Shown: piece by piece, positions 1-7,822 of the stretch
Numbering within the stretch: the stretch's first letter is position 1
Layout of the letters: every line of letters starts with the position of its first letter
Assembly (NCBI GenBank): GCA_019359765.1
Contig: JAHHGU010000029.1
Span: 1 to 55,719 of the forward strand
DNA: 55,719 bases
Direction of reading: 5' to 3'
From: Aphanothece sp. CMT-3BRIN-NPC111
Lineage (GTDB): Bacteria; Cyanobacteriota; Cyanobacteriia; Cyanobacteriales; JAHHGU01
Notes under the pieces: generated by a model
Database searches by the model: none
What the model was told of the DNA's origin: nothing
Seen by the model: the letters and a program-made list of their open reading frames with translations, nothing else
Translations under genes and position numbers: made by a program

Positions 1-1359
1 AAAGCCCTCAATGATGCATATTCTACTGTTCGTTGGAGTGCGGCTGAAGCTTTAGGTAAAATTGGCTCAGATGCCGCAATTTCGCAGTTAGTTAAAGCCC
101 TCAATGATGAAGACTATAGTGTTAGCGGGAGGGCGGCTGAAGCCTTGGGTAAATTGGGTTCTCCTAAGTTATTAGCTACACTTTTGCAGCAACAATTGCA
201 AGCAAAAAACACTGTGTTAACTCTAGCTATCTCAGCTATCCAAGAACACTACAAGTTCTACAATTACACTCTGGCCCAACCACCGACTCTACCAGTCCAA
301 CAAGAATCTAAACCCAAACACCTATCGAAACAACCTGACTCTATCTCCCTCATGCACATCCTCCACCTTAGTGACCTCCACTTCGGCACCCTCGACCAAG
401 CCAACCTTTGGTCTAACCAACTCGCAGAAGACTTACAAAACGATCGCAACATCTCTCACCTAAACGCCCTCATCCTCTCCGGCGACATCGCTAACTACTC
501 CACAGAAGAAGAATACAAAGCTGCCGAACAATTTCTCCACAACCTCCGTCAAGACTTCCCCCTAAAACCCGAACAAATTATCCTCGTTCCCGGCAACCAC
601 GACCTCAACTGGAAACAGGCAAAAAAGGCTTACAAACTCATTGACCGCGACGACTACGACGGAAAACTTATTGATGGTCACTACATCGAAGAAAGTGCAA
701 GCGTCATCCGAGTCCGAGACGAAGCCGAATACAAACAGCGCTTTGCCCACTTCAGCTCTTTCTATGAAACCATCAAAGAAAAACCCTATCCCCTCGACTA
801 CGACCAGCAATTCACCCTAGACCACCTAAAAGAGCAAAACCTGCTAATTTTGGGGCTAAACTCCGCTTGGCAACTCGACCACCACTACAAATCCCGCGCC
901 AGCATCAACACGAACGCCCTCAGCAACGCCCTCACCCAAATTCGCCGCAACCAAGACTATAGAAATTGTCTGAAAATCGCCGTTTGGCACCATCCCCTCG
1001 ATAGTGCGTACTCAGACCGCATCACCGACCAAGGATTCCTGGAACAGCTAGCCGTCAATGGATTCCGCTTCTTCCTGCACGGACACATACACAAAGCCGA
1101 AACCAGCCTCTACCGCTACGATATGAGTACTAACGGGCGAAAATTAGACCGGATTTGTGCCGGAACCTTTGGCGCACCTGTACGGGAATGGGTGCCTGGT
1201 TATCCCTTACAGTACAACCTGCTGCAAATTGAAGACAACCAACTTACCGTCTACACCCGCCGCCGCGAAGAACTCAATGGTGCTTGGAAACCGGATGCAC
1301 GCTGGCTTCAGGGTGCAGGAAAAACACCGTTAGATTATTACGATATTCAACTCAGCTAA
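1..1359 (+). CDS. HEAT-repeat / calcineurin-like metallophosphoesterase fusion, 5' end missing
   Basis: The reading frame is open from the first base, so the gene starts upstream of the window; the internal TTG at 145 is not a convincing start. The first ~75 codons encode two to three PBS-lyase-type HEAT repeats (recurring ALND.....VR..AAEALGK.GS). After a linker rich in Pro, Gln and Lys comes a complete class III metallophosphoesterase domain: the D-x-H motif in HLSDLHFG (about 364-390), SGDIA, PGNHD, WHHPL and GHIHKAE supply the usual two-metal ligands. Members of this superfamily hydrolyse phosphomono- or diesters, including cyclic nucleotides; the substrate here is unknown. Codon third positions change from A/T-rich in the HEAT part to C-rich in the enzyme part. 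In cyanobacteria such HEAT arrays often belong to large NACHT or signalling proteins, but the missing N-terminus cannot be judged here. Confidence 0.85.
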   Translation, partial: KALNDAYSTVRWSAAEALGKIGSDAAISQLVKALNDEDYSVSGRAAEALGKLGSPKLLATLLQQQLQAKNTVLTLAISAIQEHYKFYNYTLAQPPTLPVQQESKPKHLSKQPDSISLMHILHLSDLHFGTLDQANLWSNQLAEDLQNDRNISHLNALILSGDIANYSTEEEYKAAEQFLHNLRQDFPLKPEQIILVPGNHDLNWKQAKKAYKLIDRDDYDGKLIDGHYIEESASVIRVRDEAEYKQRFAHFSSFYETIKEKPYPLDYDQQFTLDHLKEQNLLILGLNSAWQLDHHYKSRASINTNALSNALTQIRRNQDYRNCLKIAVWHHPLDSAYSDRITDQGFLEQLAVNGFRFFLHGHIHKAETSLYRYDMSTNGRKLDRICAGTFGAPVREWVPGYPLQYNLLQIEDNQLTVYTRRREELNGAWKPDARWLQGAGKTPLDYYDIQLS

Positions 1360-1559
1360 CTCCCCATAAATCAACAACTTTTCCCTGCATCCTCTCAATG
1401 AAAAGCAATCAGTTGTTCCTCTACCTGTAAACGAAAATTTCACCATCAGAACTAGGGTAAATGATAGGGAGTTGTGAGATTGATGGTAAAAGAATAGTCA
1501 TAGTTGTACGCAGAACCTAGCTGTCTACTACTTATGAAAATCTCTTAGCCTAACCTAAG
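1360..1559. other. intergenic, nothing recognised
   Basis: Short gap between two convergent genes. No strong hairpin with a T-tract and no repeat was recognised. Confidence 0.4.
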
Positions 1560-2900
1560 CTATTTACGGCTAAAGCCCTTTGCCTCGTTCTTTTTACCCT
1601 TGCCTTTCGACTTAGATTTGTTAACCTCTGCTAGTGCTTCTTGAAACAGATCGTGTAAATGCACAGGCACGCTGGCAATTTCCGGTAGATCTGGCTCTAT
1701 GGGTTTGTTGAATTCTTGCAGTAGAGCCTCTAAATCGCGGTCAAGTTTAAATTCTGGACGCCCTAATACAGTTTGCAATACTTTTTCCAATTGAGTTGGA
1801 TACTGCTGGGCTAATCGCTTCCAGATAAAGGCGTTAATCGTTGGATCTTCCAGGTATTTGCGAACGAGTTTCTCTGTGTCTTGGTTGCTTTGCCAATCCT
1901 CTGATTCTAGGATGGCTTTGAACTGGCTATAGGTTGGTAGAATTGTCTGTCCCCAGCGCGGATGGGTGAGGATTGTTACTTGTTCTGCTTTCTTCAGGTG
2001 GTCAGGCAACTCAACTTTGGGCATCACCATTTTGGCTGCGCCCTTACCCTCAAATAGCTGGGAAACCGCTTTCGAGTCAGCACCTGCTTCTTCTGCGGCT
2101 ACCTTCATTTCCTCTTCTGTCACCCCAGCGTCTGCGGCTATCTCTGTTAAAGATTTGGAGTCATCAATGCCAGCCGCTGCAAGACGTCGCTTGGTTATCG
2201 TCTCCTGAAATTCTGCAATTTTCTTGTTGAGTTGGTATCCCGGTAGCGTCAGTTCATCAGTACCAAAAAAGTCAACAAAGTCCTGGTGATATTGTTCGAC
2301 TGATTGCCACGCCTGCTCTAGCAACTCTGGGGCGTCGCCGTAAAGCGCTTTCTTGTGATTATCTTTAAAGTTACCAATTGCTACAGCAAGTTTGGGTTTG
2401 CCCAAGTTCCCCATTTGCGTACAGGGACCAGAGAACATCCAGTAGGTATCGTTTACAGGCGCAATTCGAGTCAGTAAGATTTCCCCGACTTTAAACCGCG
2501 CCATCTCCTCAAGAGTAATAGGATCGTTTGGCTTGACGGTATAATTCTTGGCGGTGAGCCAGTTCATTAGCTCAAAACCATCGGGCAAGATTTCTGTGAC
2601 GGCAAATAAGCCAATAAAGCTGTGCCGCCAGTTGCTGATTAAATCGCGATCGCTTTGGGGTAACTCTGGCTGACTTTCTACAAACAAATCCAGTGGGGTC
2701 TTTTCCCCAACTTTCCCCCCTGTAAGGAAGCTATCAATCAGCAGGTTTTGCTCGTAGGCAGCGTCATAGCGATTGCTCCCAGAGCTAGAATTTTCAGCAA
2801 CATAAGCCTCTAGCGCTGCTGCTAACTCTCCTTCGGCTTCCAGGACAAACTCAATTAACGCTTGCTTAAGAACGCGCGATCGCTCCAGTATTGCATCCAC
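1560..2900 (-). CDS. conserved cyanobacterial protein of unknown function
   Basis: A 446-residue soluble protein with no signal peptide or membrane segment. It starts at GTG, supported by an AGGAA ribosome site a few bases upstream. It is acidic and largely helical; a segment around residues 225-265 is Ala/Glu-rich, and the last ~20 residues are a Lys/Ser/Gly-rich basic tail. I recognise no catalytic motif. The sequence has the look of a protein conserved across cyanobacteria, but I cannot name a family. It lies 54 bp behind the ABC ATPase gene on the same strand, so the two may be co-transcribed. Confidence 0.8.
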   Translation of the reverse strand: MDAILERSRVLKQALIEFVLEAEGELAAALEAYVAENSSSGSNRYDAAYEQNLLIDSFLTGGKVGEKTPLDLFVESQPELPQSDRDLISNWRHSFIGLFAVTEILPDGFELMNWLTAKNYTVKPNDPITLEEMARFKVGEILLTRIAPVNDTYWMFSGPCTQMGNLGKPKLAVAIGNFKDNHKKALYGDAPELLEQAWQSVEQYHQDFVDFFGTDELTLPGYQLNKKIAEFQETITKRRLAAAGIDDSKSLTEIAADAGVTEEEMKVAAEEAGADSKAVSQLFEGKGAAKMVMPKVELPDHLKKAEQVTILTHPRWGQTILPTYSQFKAILESEDWQSNQDTEKLVRKYLEDPTINAFIWKRLAQQYPTQLEKVLQTVLGRPEFKLDRDLEALLQEFNKPIEPDLPEIASVPVHLHDLFQEALAEVNKSKSKGKGKKNEAKGFSRK

Positions 2901-2954
2901 AGATTAATTCCTAGCTTCAACAACTTTAGCTTACAGAGATTTAATTCTAGAATG

Positions 2955-3731
2955 CTAGGAAACTGCCAACTGACCAATTTCTTCTGGTCTTAGATGCGAA
3001 TGCAGAACCTGACCATCGCGGAACCACACAATACGGCGAGTCATCCGCGCGACATCTGGTTCATGAGTCACCATGACGATAGTAATGCCGCTGTCATTAA
3101 GTTCTGTGAATATCTGCATCACTTCCTGAGTGGTGCGGGAATCTAGCGCCCCCGTGGGTTCATCGGCTAGCAGTAAGACTGGTCTGTTGACGATGGCACG
3201 CGCGATCGCTACCCGTTGTTGTTGTCCCCCAGAAAGTTGATTTGGTTTATTATGCAGACGATTTTCTAAGCCCACGCGGGTAAGTGCAGCAACAGCGCGA
3301 TCGCGTCTTTCAGCATTTTTGACACCCGCATACACCATCGGCAGCATCACATTTTCTAGCGCCGTCAGCTGATTCAACAAGTGGAATTGTTGGAACACAA
3401 ACCCTAACTTGAGATTACGAATGCCTGCTAACTGGGCATCTTCTAGCTGAGAGACATCCACCCGATCCAAGTAATAGCGACCGGAGGTAGGTCTATCGAG
3501 ACAACCGATAATATTCATCGCTGTGGACTTACCGGAACCGGAAGCCCCCATGATCGAGCAATATTCGCCCTGTTCTACTGTTAAACTGACACCAGCAAGG
3601 GCACGAACTTCAGTTTCGCCGATGCCGTAAATTTTGGTAACATTTTGTAGGCGAATAATATACTGTTTTTGAATTGCAGGGTTGTTGTTTCCTCTATTTA
3701 ACGAGCGGCGATCTGATGATTGGTTATTCAT
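2955..3731 (-). CDS. ABC transporter ATP-binding protein, MacB/LolD/DevA type
   Basis: A 258-residue ABC ATPase. It has Walker [10 protein letters not shown] (residues 62-70), a Q-loop, the signature LSGGQQQR, Walker B LLLADEP followed by TGALDS, and a switch His in VTHEP. This pattern is typical of the LolD/MacB/DevA branch that powers tripartite export or lipoprotein/glycolipid release. The first ~22 residues (Asn/Arg-rich) precede the conserved domain. The matching permease (5221-6438) and HlyD-type adaptor (14101-15834) lie on the same strand but are not adjacent, so the partnership is inferred. It probably acts at the inner face of the cytoplasmic membrane as a dimer with the FtsX-like permease. 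Confidence 0.95.
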   Translation of the reverse strand: MNNQSSDRRSLNRGNNNPAIQKQYIIRLQNVTKIYGIGETEVRALAGVSLTVEQGEYCSIMGASGSGKSTAMNIIGCLDRPTSGRYYLDRVDVSQLEDAQLAGIRNLKLGFVFQQFHLLNQLTALENVMLPMVYAGVKNAERRDRAVAALTRVGLENRLHNKPNQLSGGQQQRVAIARAIVNRPVLLLADEPTGALDSRTTQEVMQIFTELNDSGITIVMVTHEPDVARMTRRIVWFRDGQVLHSHLRPEEIGQLAVS

Positions 3732-3925
3732 ACTGACATTTTAGCTGCCGGTGGGCAAGCTAATTCAGCCCCTGTGGGTGACTGGGCTTAAAAATAAGAT
3801 GCGATCCCGAACTAATTTTTGATTTCTACAAATTAATAACACCGTACTTGGGAAACAAATTTCTCCAGAAAGCGTCCGTGAGGTGATATAGCCTGCCAGT
3901 ATATTCTTTCTCGTATAAAGTAGTT

Positions 3926-4938
3926 ATGAACAAAGCCTTATTCGAGCGGCTCAATATCTTTCAAACAAAGGAAAAGAAAAACAGCAGAGAAGGCAAAGAT
4001 ATATTTTCTCTGCCTTCTCTGTGGTTCCCAAAGGCAGGGATAATTAGTTGCTTAGGAATATTTTTATTTGTTAGCGATTTGGGCAGATTCGCTCAGGCTA
4101 CCCAACCATTGAAATTAGCTCTAGCCGTTAAAACAACCCAAGTTGAAAGTAGAAAAGCTTCTAATAAGTGCGATCGCCAGAGCAAGCAAGAATTAGCGGA
4201 TATCCCAGTCACAGAATTAGAGGATAAATCTAGGCAGTATGCAGGTTCTGGCAACACTGAGAAAGCTGCCCAGGCACTGATCCAAGCATTTAAAGCTGCC
4301 CACTCGATGCAGCGCTGGCAGTTGTGCAAAACCTAGAGGATGCCTTGATCAAGGCGAAAACATTGGGCGAGATCGCTCTTTTATACGCTAAAACTGGGCA
4401 AAAACCAAAAGCAGATCAATTATTAACAGAAGCTCTTAATTCTGTCAATAGCATTCAAGAAAATTACCAAAAATCTAATGTCCGGCAGGAAATAATCCGC
4501 AACTAGATTAAAGCTGGACGGTACAATTATGCCCTGCAAGTTGCCAAAACAATAGAAGATGAAGTTAACAAAACAGAAACTATACGAGAAATTGCTTTTC
4601 AGGCTATTGAAAACGGACAGAATGACCAAGCTTTTGAGATTGTCCAATCGATAGACAGAAAGTTTTTTGATGACAGAAACAGAGGATTGCAGAAAATTGC
4701 GCTCGCTCAAACAATCCCCGGCCCTGAATCAAAAACGATTCTCTTAAAGAAAGACTATGACAGTCAGAGGAACCTGATTAGCAAGCTAGAAGTTGACGAT
4801 CCCTACGACAGAGCCAGTTTATTGCAGGAAATAGCGATTGGGTATGTCCAGGCAGGACAATATAACCAAGCCCTACAAGTTGCCCAAGCCATACAAGATG
4901 CTGCCACTCGCCAGCAGGTAAGGCAAGGCCTGTGCTAG
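3926..4938 (+). pseudogene. broken gene for an exported helical-repeat (TPR-like) protein
   Basis: Three open segments read as one protein if two lesions are repaired. The first begins at ATG 3926 with a basic N-terminus and a hydrophobic export segment at about residues 38-52. The frame then changes near 4300-4336. The second segment is cut by an in-frame TAG at 4504-4506, yet the frame beyond it continues the same repeats without interruption to the stop at 4936-4938. The repeats are ~35 residues long with cores such as AGQYNQALQVAQAI and IAIGYVQAGQY, resembling TPR-like helical pairs found in exported cyanobacterial proteins. One frameshift and one nonsense codon suggest a recent pseudogene; a sequencing error would need to have happened twice. 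Confidence 0.7.
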
Positions 4939-4948
4939 GCAGAATTGA

Positions 4949-4976
4949 GTAGAGACGCGAAATTTCGCGTCTCTAC
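4949..4976. repeat. perfect 28-bp palindrome of the GTAGAGACGC repeat family
   Basis: The 28 bases are their own reverse complement, with arms GTAGAGACGCGAAA and TTTCGCGTCTCTAC. It lies just behind the pseudogene stop. The arm sequence recurs at 26418-26474 and, degraded, at 42973-43028, with different loop contents. Confidence 0.8.
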
Positions 4977-5022
4977 ATTATGTGCAATTAAACTGACATC
5001 TTGCACCAGTTGCAACAACCGC

Positions 5023-5148
5023 CAGTGGTTAAAACCACTGTCTCATAGCTAAAGTCGTCTTCATACGACTGGCTAAGAGTTTTAGTCCACAAAGCGTGGA
5101 CTTGATCTATAAGCCAGGGAATTTATTCCCCGGTGGGTTATAGGGCTT
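5023..5148. repeat. cluster of four consecutive hairpins (dispersed repeat or structured RNA)
   Basis: Four hairpins follow each other with short spacers: CAGTGGTT/AACCACTG (5023-5040); AGTCGT/ACGACT (5053-5070), extended by an outer TAGC/GCTA pair; AGTCCAC/GTGGACT (5084-5102); and GGGAAT/ATTCCC (5117-5130), enclosed by TAAGCC/GGGCTTA arms. The lead-in, TTGCAACAACCGCC (5011-5024), resembles TTGCAGCAACCGCC before the hairpin behind secA (42863). It sits between the pseudogene and the 3' end of the permease gene. It looks like a dispersed repeat of a type often seen in cyanobacteria; a transcribed structured RNA cannot be excluded. Confidence 0.6.
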
Positions 5149-5220
5149 ACTGAGAAGGGTGCAAGATCTCAGATTAAACAAATTCAATATCACTTTGATG
5201 ATCAATCGCTACGCAGCGCA

Positions 5221-6438
5221 TCAGGCACTTCTCAGCGCCACAATTGGGTCAAGTTTAGCTGCACGTCGCGCTGGTACGATGCCAAAAAATAGCCCAATGC
5301 TACCGGAGACGCTGACGGCGAGAATAATTGCTGCTGGTGAAACGCCAGCTTTTAAGGGGGTCAGTAAGCCAATGAGCAGGTTAGTACCGACACCCACGCC
5401 AGTGCCGATGAAACCGCCAGCAACTGAGAGAATAATCGCCTCGATAGTAAACTGAATTAAGATATCTTGCTGAGTAGCACCGATCGCCTTACGGAGTCCA
5501 ATTTCTTGAGTGCGTTCGGTTACGGAGACGAGCATGATATTCATGACGCCAATACCGCCCACTAGCAGGGAGATAGCCGCGATCGCAGCTAACATGAGTG
5601 TCAGCGCCCCCGTAATCGTGTTGACGATGTTCAGGATATCTTTCTGAGTATTGACAGTAAAATCATCTTCACCGTTGATTTTGTGGCGTAGCCTGAGCAA
5701 GTTAGTAATTTGAAACTGGGCTGCCTCAACGCTTTCTTCGTCTTTTGCAGAGATGGAGATGAAGGTTAACTCCAGTCCATAGGGAGACGTGCGCCCGACG
5801 AGGCGGTTAGACATGGTGGTGAGCGGTACAAAGACAGAATCATCCTGGTTGTTTCCCAGAGAAGCGCCTTTCGGTTTCATCACGCCTACTACCTGAAATG
5901 ATACATTTTTGATCCGCACCTGCTGACCGATAGGATCTTCGCTGCCAAAGAGTCTTTCTGCCAATTCAGAACCCAGCGTCACCACCTGGTTATTCCGTTT
6001 TAGATCTAAATCGGTTATAAAACGCCCTTTGGCGACATCAAAGCTTCTCACGGAGAGGAACTCTGGTGTTGTGCCCAGGATCAGGGTTGTGGCATTTTTG
6101 TTGCGATAGGTAACCAGTAGTCGGTTTTGCAGTTGGGGTGCGACTTCTTTCGCCGAAGGCACCTGGGAGGCGATCGCATCTGCATCCGCCAGCACTAGCG
6201 TCTTTGGCACCTCAAACGTTGTATTCCGGGTCTCCCGCGCGCCTGGAGTCACAAACAGCACATTTGGCCCCAAGGACTCAAACTGCTGTGCTGCAAACTT
6301 CTGGGCACCCTGTCCAATTCCTACCATAGCGATCACCGAAGCATTGCCAATGACAATCCCCAACATCGTTAGGCTGCTACGTAATTTATTGGCAACCAGT
6401 GTTGTTGCCGCCATTTTAACGCTTTCGACTATATCCAT
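5221..6438 (-). CDS. ABC transporter permease, MacB/FtsX family
   Basis: A 405-residue permease with the MacB layout. One membrane segment lies near residues 20-45 (NKLRSSLTMLGIVIGNASVI). A long periplasmic domain of about 220 residues follows (MacB_PCD type), then three C-terminal membrane segments (about 280-305, 330-360, 370-395) with the FtsX-type motif ERTQEIGLRKAIGAT between the first two. The family does mechanotransmission-type export rather than true transmembrane transport, working with an adaptor and an outer-membrane channel. Likely partners are the ATPase at 2955-3731 and the adaptor at 14101-15834. The ATPase gene is 1.5 kb downstream on the same strand, separated by a plus-strand pseudogene and hairpin repeats. 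The substrate is unknown. Confidence 0.93.
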   Translation of the reverse strand: MDIVESVKMAATTLVANKLRSSLTMLGIVIGNASVIAMVGIGQGAQKFAAQQFESLGPNVLFVTPGARETRNTTFEVPKTLVLADADAIASQVPSAKEVAPQLQNRLLVTYRNKNATTLILGTTPEFLSVRSFDVAKGRFITDLDLKRNNQVVTLGSELAERLFGSEDPIGQQVRIKNVSFQVVGVMKPKGASLGNNQDDSVFVPLTTMSNRLVGRTSPYGLELTFISISAKDEESVEAAQFQITNLLRLRHKINGEDDFTVNTQKDILNIVNTITGALTLMLAAIAAISLLVGGIGVMNIMLVSVTERTQEIGLRKAIGATQQDILIQFTIEAIILSVAGGFIGTGVGVGTNLLIGLLTPLKAGVSPAAIILAVSVSGSIGLFFGIVPARRAAKLDPIVALRSA

Positions 6439-6617
6439 ATATTTATTTCATTTCCAGTAGGGGCGTTCTGCCGGAATGTCTCTAGAATAATAAATGGGTA
6501 ATATTTTTAGTATACAAAGTGTGGACATATAACTCTTATCACCATAATTAATCTGGGGTTGAATGATAGCCGTAAGCTAGAAAATAGTGCAATATTTGAG
6601 TTGATTAAGAACTGCTT

Positions 6618-7133
6618 ATGCCTTCGCAAAAGACAAATATTTCTAATTCTGTTGAAGTTAATACTCAACCTCAGTTCTCTTCAAAGTCATGGCAGATCGA
6701 GCTACTCTACGACGGTCAATGTCCACTATGTCTGCGAGAAGTCAACTTCTTAAAAAGACGGGATGCAGGTCGAGGGTTAGTGGCGTTTGTAGACATTGCG
6801 GACGATAGCTACACCCCGGAAGCGCATGGCGGTGTTGACTTTGAAACCGCTATGGGGCGGATTCATGCTGTACTTCCAGATGGCACGGTGATTAAGAATG
6901 TGGAGGTCTTCCGCCGCGTCTATGAGATTCTGGGAATGGGGTGGATATATGCGGCTACCAAGTTGCCGATTATCGGTTTTATCGTTGATAAGTTATATGG
7001 AATTTGGGCTGACTGGCGGCTGGCTCTTACGGGACGACCAAATTTAGCAACAATTGTTAGCGATCGCCAAAAGCGCATTGAGTGCGAGACGCAAGGGCGT
7101 TGTCGGCTAAATGACCAGGAAGGTATACCTTAG
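6618..7133 (+). CDS. DCC-family thiol-disulfide oxidoreductase (DUF393)
   Basis: A 171-residue protein. Its DCC signature YDGQCPLC (Cys35 and Cys38) opens the conserved domain, as expected for the DCC1/DUF393 family of predicted thiol-disulfide oxidoreductases with a thioredoxin-like fold. The mid part (GVDFETAMGRIHAVLPDG, then VFRRVYEILG) and the hydrophobic stretch before the C-terminus match the family layout. The ~25 residues before the domain are poorly conserved in type. A further pair of Cys near the C-terminus (ECETQGRC) is notable. It is not in an operon with the minus-strand permease. The physiological substrate is unknown. Confidence 0.9.
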   Translation: MPSQKTNISNSVEVNTQPQFSSKSWQIELLYDGQCPLCLREVNFLKRRDAGRGLVAFVDIADDSYTPEAHGGVDFETAMGRIHAVLPDGTVIKNVEVFRRVYEILGMGWIYAATKLPIIGFIVDKLYGIWADWRLALTGRPNLATIVSDRQKRIECETQGRCRLNDQEGIP

Positions 7134-7225
7134 TGAATAGGAATAAACTAACTAAAGAAAGTCAGCGGCACCAAGGTATCGGGCTAACCTAAAAATAGAC
7201 TACTAGAGAAAGTAAATAAAAGAAA

Positions 7226-7438
7226 ATGCAAGACTCGGCATATATTATCTTCATTGCCTTCGCTTGTATCTGGATACTAATCGGGGCCGCAGCTGTGATT
7301 GCACTTTTAAAATCCAATAATCAAGAGCTTCGGTTTGGCACATGGGGGCTGATAGTGGCTATTCCGATAATTGTGCCGTTTATCTTTGTTCTTGTCTATC
7401 AGGTCGCAAGACCATTTATTGGGCAACACTTTCTATAA
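7226..7438 (+). CDS. small two-span membrane protein, unknown function
   Basis: A 70-residue protein with two hydrophobic segments (about residues 5-28 and 40-62) joined by a short polar loop (KSNNQELRFGTW). The start ATG follows an A-rich leader with only a weak ribosome site. It lies 92 bp behind the DCC oxidoreductase gene on the same strand and may share its transcript. I do not recognise the family. The good hydropathy pattern and sensible stop argue that it is real. Confidence 0.6.
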   Translation: MQDSAYIIFIAFACIWILIGAAAVIALLKSNNQELRFGTWGLIVAIPIIVPFIFVLVYQVARPFIGQHFL

Positions 7439-7597
7439 AAGTTGCTACTAAATCGGAAAATCAATCTTTTATTAATGAGTTGCATTAGATTGCCAGTTTG
7501 TGAAGTACAGAAATACCTCATCCGCGCTTTCTTGCCCCTCCCATACTCAGGGTAGGGCTGGGGAGGGGTGTACTACTTTTAACTTCAAAGATTATTG

Positions 7598-7750
7598 TTA
7601 TACCAATTTCCTTTAATGATGCTACAGATGATATCCCCCCCTAGCCCCCCTTAAAAAGGGGGGAAAATCTTGAGGCTTCAAAGTCCCCCTTTTTAACCCC
7701 GATTTAGGGGGATATTCCAAGTGTTGCATTATTTTATGAAATTGGTATTA
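7598..7750. mobile_element. MITE-like element with TACCAATTTC inverted ends
   Basis: Terminal inverted repeats TACCAATTTC (7601-7610) and GAAATTGGTA (7738-7747) are flanked on both sides by TTA. The interior holds C/G-run palindromes (GCCCCCCTTAAAAAGGGGGG near 7644-7663 and TCCCCCT..AGGGGGA near 7684-7711). The 5' end (CTTTAATGATGCTACAGATG) is repeated with small changes at 42945-42966. There is no coding sequence. It occupies most of the 385-bp gap between two convergent genes; the left part (7439-7597) also holds a C-rich/G-rich stretch (7533-7568) but no gene. Confidence 0.65.
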
Positions 7751-7822
7751 GCACAGCAGTAATAAACACTTGCTGCTTAGAACTACTAATGGCACAAATT
7801 TAGTCACAAGGACAGCAATTTG

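Noticed and set aside
5159..5455. A 98-codon plus-strand frame over the end of the permease gene.
   Set aside because: It is antisense to the well-supported permease and reads as its shadow.
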